Positions 54,673 through 64,000 of a DNA stretch of 64,000 nt are shown piece by piece. A model generated the notes under the pieces. The model was given only the letters and a program-made list of their open reading frames with translations, did no database searches and had not been told where the DNA came from. The translations under genes were made by a program, and so were the position numbers. Source of the stretch: Diplodia intermedia (lineage: Eukaryota > Ascomycota > Dothideomycetes > Botryosphaeriales > Botryosphaeriaceae); contig JAKEKT010000082.1 of NCBI GenBank assembly GCA_021495925.1, forward strand, positions 100,218 to 164,217, given 5' to 3'. How positions within the stretch are numbered: the stretch's first letter is position 1; every line of letters begins with the position of its first letter.

Positions 54673-55622
54673 TTTGAATGGGAAAGTGACTTGTGGTTGT
54701 TGTTTGGATGCTTGATCGAAGAAGAGAGGGCTGTTGATGATGTTCTTTTAACTGGACAATTCTCTCGTACTTATACACATAAAACCGCATGATGGATGCT
54801 ATGTTTGGGCATTCACGCGGGCTGAGACCAATTCCCATACGAAGAAGAAGAAGGATTCTTTCCTTCCTGCGAAGCTGAGAGTACACCATGGTGTTGGATG
54901 TCTCCAATTCCTACACTGCCTCACGCAAAAGACGTTTTTGGAAATTCCGTCTTACGCTCAAGACTGATGGATGGTCGATTCTTCGATCCGCTGCGCACTG
55001 CCGAAATGCCGCTCCCGGGACTAACGGGGATGAAGGATTCCAGCAGCCAAAATGAAGTCATAGAAGTATCGTTACACCGCGATGTTCCGGTGGGGGCGTG
55101 TTGTTGTCTTTGCAAAGGGCTCAGGCTGAAGGCGGCAGGGTGCCTGGGAGGGGGGCAGAAAGCCAATTGTTTCTATTCCTCAAACACTGCACTCAGCTGC
55201 GAGGCTGTCAGTGGTTCCAATTCAGGGCTGTACAGCCATCAGCGGGCAGCCGTTTCTGGAAAGTCAAGCAAGGTTCCCTGGCCAAGGTGCTGACAGGCTG
55301 ATGTTTCGGATGACGGGAGCTGAGGATGTAATACGACGTTGGTCAGACCAAATACAGTTCCTGCAGACTGGGGTTCGATCGATCAAGGATCGGCACGGGT
55401 CAGCAGCCACTGCCGTTGCAGCGCGGCAGCGGGGGCGGGTTGTGTTGGCTGTTCCATGCACCGTGGGGGCAGCAATTGACGTCATTGCTGCCTGCTCAGC
55501 CCCACCCCGACGCTGCCGTGCCACTTCACCACCCATAAATCTTCGCAGCGCTGCTTCCGCCTCTCTTCACCACCACCGCCTTCCTTCCTCGCCATCGCGT
55601 TGCATCCTTCATCTCTTCACCA
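54673..55622. promoter_or_regulatory. Divergent intergenic region
   Basis: 950 bp between the nuclease start and the start of the unknown protein gene. The right end has a CATAAATC element near 55535 and a CT-rich leader directly before ATG 55623. No coding sequence was supported. Confidence 0.4.
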
Positions 55623-57163
55623 TGGCCACTCGCCCCGACCTCACCCTGCCGCCCACGGCGCCCGTCGAGCGGTACCGCGACGAGCCCATGGAGCTCCGCC
55701 CGGTTGCCGTCTACACCCTGGTCGACCTCACTGACACTGAGCTGGAGGAGCTACGCCGCATCTGCGAGTCCGAGTGTGTTGGCTCAGAGCCCGGCGACAA
55801 CGTTCGCCTGGCGCCCCAGCCGCGCTTTGTGGGCAGCCCGCTACGCGCCGTCTACGACTCCCATCTTGAGTTGGGTCCACAGCGCACCTTTGACCCCATC
55901 TATTTTATTGCTGCCGTTGACACCGACTGGCGCCGGAAGGGCGTGTTGCTGGTCACTCTGGACGATGGAAACTTCGACGAGCCCGGCTGCAAGACCGACT
56001 CTTTGCTCATCAAGCCCGAGGACTCTGGACTGGTGTTCGTCAACCTTCAGATCGGCAACTCGGACTGGGAGGAAGAGAAAGAATCCTACGGATTACCCAC
56101 TGGCGATGACGATGACGATGACAACGGGGACGACAGCTCACACGAGCAGCCCGCCGCCCCCGACAACGGAGACGACGACGACTACGACAGTGGACCTGAG
56201 TGCCCTGACCATCTCGAGCACATTGAAAACTACGTCCCGTTCTACGCCATCGACTCGGTCGACCCAGATCAGCTCATCCGCAAGAACCTCGAGCCGGGCG
56301 TGTACTTCAAGACCAACCCCGCCACCGACTTCTTCGTCCGCTGCCAGGCCATCCTGACCCCCAAGCTCGACAAGCCCACCGTCGACACCAAGACGCTCAG
56401 TGCCCCCGATCCCGACGTCACAGCCGACCTCGTCGCCCAGGCCTGCGCCCTGCATCCCTCCCGCTGCCGCAAGAACCCTTGGCTGCACAAGACTCTCCTC
56501 GTCATCGCCGACTGCACCGATCCCGTTGAGCACGGCTTCGCTCTAGTGCAGATGACCTGGGACGGCATTACCGGCCAGGGCCGCTCCAAGTCTCAACTGC
56601 GCGACATCGGTGCCCAAGCGAAACGCGACGTGCAGCGCATGCCCGGTGCCGCCCACGAGGGGCTGCAGCAACGCTGGTTCAACATCAAGTTGGACGTGCG
56701 TGTGTGGCGTGCCGACCATCCGCTCATCGCTGTGTTCCAGTATCAGGTGCAGGAGAAGAATCCGGGCGTTGGACGGACACTGCTGGACCCTCAAGCGAAG
56801 AAGCGGAAGGAGGGAGACGAGTGGCTTGTATATGCACCGCGTGAGGTGCACATGCGCAGCGACGAGCCGGGCGAAGAGGTGCAGTGGTCGTTTGAGGAGG
56901 CGGTAAGGCGGTTTCCGTGGATGTGTCGGCAGCATCGCTGGGATGAGAACTTCTCAAGGGCGTACTTCATCTGCGTGGACAATGAGCAGCCCGCAGAGAA
57001 GGGCGTGGTAATTGCCCGTGTCGATTGGGACGGCGAGGTGCATAGGTCGGATGAGGAGCTGTTGGCCTTACAGCTTAGAGACACGACGACTACCATGCGC
57101 GTACCTACGAAGAAGGCGCTCGATATAATCGAGGCGGAAATTAAGAAAGATACTAATATATAA
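55623..57163 (+). CDS. Unknown protein with threefold internal repeat
   Basis: A single exon of 513 residues from ATG 55623 (CACCATGG context). I recognise no family. Three internal copies of one motif are visible: YFIAAVDTDWRRKGVLLVTLDDG (around residue 98), LLVIADCTDPVEHGFALVQMTWDG (around residue 297) and YFICVDNEQPAEKGVVIARVDWDG (around residue 452). The shared pattern is aromatic/Leu-x-[IV]-x3-D, about 5 residues, then G and a beta-like V-x-V-x-x-D/W-D-G. An Asp-rich linker (GDDDDDDNGDDSS) separates copy 1 from copy 2. The last codons (KKDTNI) sit where sequence turns AT-rich, at the edge of the decayed retroelement, so the original 3' end may have been altered. No signal peptide or membrane helix is apparent. 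Confidence 0.72.
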
Positions 57164-60100
57164 TATTTATATATTAGTAAGGCGCATTCTATTAATAGAA
57201 TCTCTAGTAAAACGCGTAGCTAGAGCCTAATTCTTAGAAGTAGATAGTAATACTCGCTACTAGTAGTATTTATCTATTACTTATCGCTAGTAATACTTAT
57301 TACTACTACTACTACTAATACTAGTACTATGTTACGAACCCTAAGATATAAGGGCTTTATAATTCTAAGAGCTAAAAGCCCGTACGGGAAAAAGCATCGT
57401 AAGAGCTAATAAGCCTTACGAGTAATAGAGCTATACGGCTAGAAAACCCGCACGGAAAGAACGCCTATAGAAATCTAGAAAGAATAGAAGACTATACGTA
57501 ATAAAAAGCCCGTAGAAGAAGTAGAATTATAGAAATATAGTCTTACTAGATTAGAATTTCGTAAGAAATACGAAATCTAGAAAGTAGAAAATAAGCGTAG
57601 AGATATAAATAGAAGTAAGTTAGTAATTACGTTCGCGTAGAAGTAATAGAAGCCGAAAGTTAAAAATTTAAAAGCTATTCGAAGCGTTAACGTTACGTAC
57701 GCTCTATCTAATTCTTAAAGTTTTAAGGTTTAGTTAGGCTTAGTACTCTAAACTACTAAACTCTTAAGTTTAAACGTTTATTCGTCTTAGCACGAATAAA
57801 CTACTAAATACTAGATTATAACTAGCTTTTCTATAGTATATAGATATACTTTCTTAGCTAGCATCTTAATTCTTCGTAGTTAACTTAAAGTTCTAATTTA
57901 AATTCTATTAATTTAGAGATAATCGACTTACTATATATTATATAATTACGTAATATCTTCTTATTTAATTATTATTATCTATCTCTTATCTCTCTAAGAT
58001 AAACCCTTCGGTTTAATCCATCTACTAAGCGACTTTAAAGCTTAGTAGAAGAAGTCTATCGTTATACTTTAACTACTATTCTTATAAGAGAAGAAAGATA
58101 GTTAATCTCTAAAATAGAAAGTATTTCTAGTATAGAAATTACTAATAAAGTAGTAATATAGACGTTTCTATAAGTAATAATTTCTAACGCCCTACGATAA
58201 AAGATCTATTCTAAATAATTAATAATATCTAAAACGAGCTCGAATAGCTCTAGAAATAGTTTCGCGACTAGAACGAGAAAAACGCGCGGCTTAGAGAAGA
58301 ACTCGAAACCCTTCGAAGTTAATTCGCGCTAGTAGTATCTCTAGTCGCGATAACTATCGAACTAGTAGTAATACCCGCTACGAAAGTTAAGATCTCGAAA
58401 CTTAACTTATATTAAGACGATTAAAAAAAGATATAGAACTTTATTACTTAGCTTAATAACTATATCTACTTCTCTTACGAAGAATTCGCTAACGAATTAA
58501 AGAAGATACTCTACGCTAGTACCTTTCTACGCGACTTCGTAGAATAATAATTTCGTTTATATAAATAAGAATAGTAAGAGAAGCCCTCTAGATAAAGAAA
58601 TAAAGCTACGATTAAACTCTTCGATAGTTATTAAGTCTTTATTAAGACTCTTAAGAAGGCCTTTATCGATCTTAACGAAGCCCGCCTCGTTACTTATACT
58701 CTAATAAATCTTAAGTAAAGAGAAACTATCTAGAACTATACTACTCGGTTCTAGAACGTAGTCTATCTTACTATCGAATAGTATACTAACGCGATTCTAT
58801 AGACGTTCTACTACTAGAGACTAAAAGAGAAAATTAAAGACGCTATAGTCTATTATAATAGGCTCGAAAGCCTATCTAAGCTTATCGATCTAGTCTAACT
58901 TATAGACTAATAACGTAATAAGCGATGGTTTAATAAAAAGCCTTACGAAGCTAATAGTACCTAGCTATAGCGATCTCGTTATACTTAAAAAGAGAGTAAT
59001 ACTATAAAGTTAGATAATATCTAACGAAGCACTCTAACGAGTAATAATAAAAGTAGAGAATAGAATAACGAAAAGAATAAATATACGTAATATAAGAAGT
59101 AGATACTTTAATAGAAGTCTCGATTTAAGAAGAAACTATATATCTACTATAGCGATAAATAGAATAGAACGCACCGCTACTTATATAACTCTAAGAAGAA
59201 GACACGTAATACTACGACTACTACTAGAAATAACTAGAAGACTTAACGAAAGCTCTTTTTAACGCTTAAACTAGAAGAAGTCGACCTATTCGATAAGATT
59301 AATAGGCGACGAAGAGTACTTAATACGCTTAAATATACGATACTTAGCTAGACCGTGTATTACGACGACGATTATATTACTTATTAAAGTAATAAAGACG
59401 CTATAGAATAGTACTTAAAGTCTTAGCTCGTATAAGTTATTCTTTATACCCGTACTTAGTAAGATATCGACGAGTTTATCGAGGCGCTATCTCGAAATAA
59501 CGACTTAGTAAATAGCGATACGAAAGACTTCTATAATAGTATTCTCGAATCTAGCGACGTCGAAAGCGAATAAGACGCGGCTATACTTACGCGAATTATC
59601 GAATATCTTAGATAGTACGAAAGTATACGTCGAACTAATAATATAATCTCTACTACGACCTAAATACCTACTAACGGGCTAGGCCTAGACATCTAGTAAT
59701 TTCGGATCTAGAAAGAAATACTAAAAGAACGGCTATAGAACGGCTAGTAGTAGTATCTCTAGAAGAAATCCCTATATTAAATAGCGGAGAAAATTAGTTA
59801 GTAGCTACGAGATAAAGCACGTAACGTCTAGCGGAAATAAGATCGTAGAAGTCTTATACGTCTTACTAGACTACTCTTCTAAAGAAAAGCCGTATCTATT
59901 AGAAGAAATACTCTATATTAGTAACTCTACTATAAGAATAATACCTCGCCCTACTACTATTAGATAAGGGCCGGAACCTTATACTAGTAAAGATAAATCC
60001 GCCGCGAATAATAAATCTAATAGAAGAGCTCGACCCTTCGAATAAAGTAACTAGATAATATAACTATCGAAGATCTCGTCTAATTAAAAAACTAGACGGC

Positions 60101-63100
60101 CTCTCTAGTTAGAAACTCTAGAAGAAACCGTTAGATAGGTCTCTTAACTAGATTATACGCATATCGAACGGAATTATATCTATCGAAATAGAACTCTATA
60201 AACTACTATATCTATAGATAACCTTTTATAGTAAGAAGGCCTAGGCTATAATTAATAGCGGCGTATAAAGAACGTATATCGATCTATTCTTCGTCGTTAA
60301 GTACTAGCTATATTAGTAAGAGAAAGATAAACTCTATTCTCTTTAAACTATAGACGAATTACCCGCTTAGTACGAAAAAGATTAAATAAGAATCGAAATA
60401 GGGCTAGCACTAATAACTATTACTAATTATAAGAAAAGAATTAATCTAGATATTATAAAGATACTAGAACACGATATTATTCTAGAAATATTATAACTAA
60501 AGATATACGCGTTATATATTAACTAAAGAACCGAGGAAATTACCTTCTCGAACGAATAATATATTAAATACCTCGCCATCGTAAAACGAATAAGCTAGAC
60601 GCTAGAAGATAGAGCTAGAGCTAGAAGCTAGAGCTAGAAGAGCTAGAGTAAAAGCTAGAAGCTAGAAGTCTAGAGCGTAGAGTAACGACTTAATATAGAA
60701 GTAAGTAGCTTCGCTAGAGTCTAGAAAATCTCTCTAGCGATAATTAAGCGTATAAAGCGTAGAGACGATAAGATCTACTACCTCTACTTACGATCTAGCG
60801 CGGAAATAAACTAGCGGATTATTATAAGAATGTCGGTCTATTAGAGCTAGTCCGGCGTAAGATTACCTACTAGAGGAAAAGCCGATATCTATAACTAAGA
60901 ATTAGACTACCGCGCACCCCGTAGTTCTTTCTAAACGAGGCCTTTAGAAGAGAATAATAGTCTAAAGTTAGTTAAAGAAGACTATCTCTAGAGAATCTAC
61001 GCGCGTTATACGAACGTAGCGTTAAACGATTATCTAACGAGAAAAAAACCGATACTCGCGACTTAGAAGTAAGCTATCGCGTACCCCGTAGTAATTTCTA
61101 GAAGTTAACTAAATAGGCCCATCGAAGCTAGTTCGATTTACGATTATCTAACTAGAAGAAAGCCGATACCTATAGATAATCTAGTAAGCGAGAAAACATA
61201 TAGAAAACTTAGTAGAATAATAAGGCCTAAAAAAATAACGATACTAGAGAAATAACTACTACTATTTAAAATAGTCTCTATACTAGAAGAATTCTAGAAG
61301 TTTACGAATCTCTACGAGAAAAGAGAAAAAGAATTCTTATTAAAATACTAATCTTAGAATTATAAGATACCTCTTATTCTAGAAACGTAGCCTACGTTTA
61401 AGCTAATATACTCGCTATCGCGAAACGAGTTAGAGGCTTTAAGAGAATATATCGAGAAGAATCTAGAACGCGAATATATACGATCTTTATCTTTATTAGC
61501 CGGCTATTCTATTCTATTCGTCTTAAAGAAAAACGGCGAGCTCCGTCTCTATATTAATTATTAATAACTAAACGATATTACGGTTAAGAACCGTTATCTA
61601 TTATCGAGAATTAACGAACTCTAAGATAAGTTTTAGACGATAAAGTACTTTACTAAGTTTAATCTTCGCGAAGGATATTACTTAGTTCGTATTAAAGAAG
61701 ACGAAGAATAGAAGACCGCCTTTTAAACGCGGCTAGAATACTTTAAGTATACGATAATATCTTTTAAGCTAACTAACGCCTCTATATTATTCTAGAGCCT
61801 AGTAAACGATACTCTACGCCCGTATTTAGACGTATTCTATATCGCGTATCTAGATAATATTATTATCTACTCGGACACCTTAGAAGAACATTAGGAATAT
61901 ATTTAAAAGATACTACTCGTACTTAGAGAAAAGAACCTACGGATCGTATTTAAGAAGTATAAATAGATTACGTAGAAAATAGAATTTCTAGAATTCGTTA
62001 TTATATCTAGATATATTAGTATAAACGAGAAAAAGCTAAACGTAATTAGAGAATAGCCCGAACTACGAACTATTAAAGAAGTATAATTCTTTTTAGAATT
62101 CGTTAACTTCTATCGTAAGTTTATTCTAAACTATACGAAGGTTACGGAGCCTCTTACTAGACTTACTCGTAAAGAGCACGGATTTTAATAGAAAAAAGCG
62201 TAGTAGAAAGCATTCGAGTCTCTTAAGTAAATATTCTATAAAGCGTCTATTCTAGATATTTATAATCTAGAGCTATCCGTTATTATAGAAATAAACGTAT
62301 TAGACTACGCTATCGGCGCTTATATTAGCTAACTAGACGAATAAGATAAGCTCTACTCGATCGCGTACTATTCTAGAAAGATAACGCCCCCGAAGCTTAA
62401 CTATAATATCTATAATAAGAAACTATTAGCCATTATTATAGCTTTTAAAGAATAGAGATACTACCTCGAAGAAGCTAAATACTAAATAATAGTTTACTAT
62501 AATTATAAGAACCTTACGCACTTTACTACTACGAAGAAACTAACTCGACGATAAGTTAGATAGACTAAAGAATTAGCATTCTATAATATAAAGATTACCT
62601 ATAGAAAGAGATCTAAAAACGCTCGCGTCGACGCGCTAAGTAGAAGAGCCGACTACGTAGAAGAGAAGCTAGAATTATAACTAGTAGTTCTAAACGAATA
62701 GAAAGACGATAGTCTTATATTCGCTAGAACGTATACATCTATTTTTAGAGTAGTCTAATTATAGCTAAAAGAAGCATCTAATACCTCGCTTACCTCGATT
62801 AGACTACTAGCTTCGGCGTATCGCTTAGAAGGCAACGTCTAGATAAAGAAGATTTAAGAGGCCTATAAATATAACGTAATAGTCTAGAAACTTAAAAATA
62901 TAGAGAACGATTCTCGCTTAATTAAAGACGCCGACGGCACTATTCTATATTTAGAATTAGTCTACGTTTCGATAAAGCTACGAAAAGAAATCGTTAAAGA
63001 CATCTACGAAGCACTAGCGTACGATTACTAAGAAATAGATAAGACGATTAAGAGGATTACTAGAAATTACTACTTTTTAGGCCTACGAAGAACTATTTAA

Positions 63101-63884
63101 CGAGTAGTTTTATAGTATAACCTTTATATCTAAAGTAAGGCCTCGAGACACGTATTCTACGACTTACTTTAGCTACTATTAGCCTTAAAAAGACTCTAGT
63201 AATTTATCTCGCTAGACTTTATTACGAATCTACTAGAGTTAGTAAAACTACTTACTAAGATTAAATACGACTCGATTCTAGTTATCGTTAATAGACTAAC
63301 TAAGTACGCGTATTATCTACTCTATCTTAAAACAGTAAATGCGAAAGAACTTATCTATACGTTTCTTAGAATAATTCTCGGCAACTACGAATTACTAGAA
63401 GAGCTCGTATTAGATAGAGATTAACTATTTATCTCTTAATTCTAGTAGACTCTTACTCGTTAGCTTAGTTCTAAGCATAAGCTATCTACTACGGTACATT
63501 TATAAATAGACGAATAAATAGAACGAACTAACTAGACGCTTAAATAATATCTACGCTATTATCTTAACTATATCTAGAACGATTAGATTAAACTACTACT
63601 CTTAGCCTAGTTCGCATATAATAGCTTAAAAGCGTCGGTAACTTAGAAATCTTCGTTCTACGCTAATTACGAATATAAGCCTATAGCTTACTAGAAACTA
63701 ATATCTAGCGAATCTTTTATCTAGAAAGAAATTCTTAAAGCCGACTAGCTAAAAGCGCTATATAACTAGCTACGCCTCAACATCGAATTTAACGGATATC
63801 TAATGTCCCGCTACTATAATAGACGGCACTAGGAGGCATTAAAGCTAAAGAAGAGGAATAAAGTCTATCTTTTTAGAAAAAACA
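57164..63884 (+). mobile_element. RIP-mutated, 3'-truncated Ty3/gypsy retrotransposon
   Basis: 6.7 kb of TA-rich, CA-poor sequence. On the + strand, degraded gag and pol can be followed in order: a gag-like part at about 58200-59600 with a CCHC-knuckle remnant whose cysteines read mostly Tyr; a protease site near 60255 reading NSG for the usual DSG; reverse transcriptase at about 61300-62150 (ILFVLKKNGELRLY, and YLDNIIIYS at 61847-61873 for the usual Y-x-D-D); RNase H (YYSRKITPPKLNYNIYNKKL, about 62370); and integrase (RLTKYAYYL, then IERTN-TLK near 63525). Stop codons fall at former Gln or Trp sites throughout. A GCTAGA-rich tandem patch lies at 60598-60670. A possible LTR start TGTTACGAACC is at 57330, but no 3' LTR exists because the element is cut off at the telomere. 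Confidence 0.88.
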
Positions 63885-64000
63885 TTAGGGTTAGGGTTAG
63901 GGTTAGGGTTAGGGTTAGGGTTAGGGTTAGGGTTAGGGTTAGGGTTAGGGTTAGGGTTAGGGTTAGGGTTAGGGTTAGGGTTAGGGTTAGGGTTAGGGTT
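63885..64000 (+). repeat. Telomere, (TTAGGG)n
   Basis: The last 116 bases are an uninterrupted TTAGGG array of about 19 units running off the window end. G-rich strand direction 5' to 3' marks this as the right end of a chromosome. It abuts the retroelement relic with no subtelomeric spacer. Confidence 0.98.

Noticed and set aside
55360..55400. GGGTTCGATCGATC resembling a tRNA T-loop
   Set aside because: No cloverleaf can be drawn around it; the palindromic CGATCG explains the look.
57330..58150. Complete 5' LTR of the gypsy element
   Set aside because: TGTTACGAACC is a plausible LTR start, but decay hides the end and there is no 3' LTR to compare, so boundaries are not claimed.
63885..64000. 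CRISPR-like array
   Set aside because: A pure six-base telomere repeat without spacers; CRISPR is not expected in a fungal chromosome.

Overview
The window is the right-hand end of a chromosome of a filamentous ascomycete (Pezizomycotina). Evidence: the + strand ends in a perfect TTAGGG telomere array; most genes are split by 50-100 nt introns with GT...AG ends and GTAAGT/GTGAGT-type donors; families are typical of moulds (ApsB-like MTOC protein, Zn2Cys6 regulators, TRI12-type MFS, heme-thiolate peroxygenase, NucB-type secreted nuclease, HET-like and CorA-like proteins); and a retrotransposon next to the telomere shows heavy C-to-T / G-to-A decay like repeat-induced point mutation (RIP). I cannot name the species.

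Layout. 0-7 kb: two conserved housekeeping genes in divergent orientation (ecdysoneless/SGT1-family protein on -, ApsB-like microtubule-organising protein on +). 7-20 kb: a 157 bp MITE-like inverted repeat; an orphan membrane protein (7721-9265); a large Zn2Cys6 regulator; a seven-exon Baeyer-Villiger monooxygenase; and a frameshifted pseudogene copy of the orphan membrane protein (18611-20194). 20-27 kb: zinc alcohol dehydrogenase, SDR, a 31-residue metallothionein, and an OST-alpha/TMEM184-type membrane protein. 27-36 kb: secreted sulfatase, a short C2H2+Zn2Cys6 regulator, a gene-poor stretch, and a five-to-six-helix membrane protein. 37.7-38.6 kb: an AT-rich decayed relic. 39-49 kb: sodium:neurotransmitter-symporter family gene with an early nonsense codon, TRI12-like efflux pump, heme-thiolate peroxygenase, type-B carboxylesterase, SDR. 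49.9-57.2 kb: HET-like fragment, CorA-like membrane protein, NucA/NucB-type secreted nuclease, and a protein of unknown function with a three-times repeated motif. 57.2-63.88 kb: RIP-mutated Ty3/gypsy retrotransposon cut inside its integrase end. 63885-64000: telomere.

How they may work together (inference). Alcohol dehydrogenase, SDR, Baeyer-Villiger monooxygenase and carboxylesterase are the enzyme types of alcohol -> ketone -> ester -> acid + alcohol oxidation; the peroxygenase, efflux pump, esterase and second SDR resemble a detoxification or tailoring set. No polyketide synthase, NRPS or terpene cyclase is visible, so this is not a classical biosynthetic cluster. The chromosome end looks like an old retroelement relic capped by new telomere. 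Exon boundaries given were read from splice consensus and reading-frame continuity, not from transcripts.
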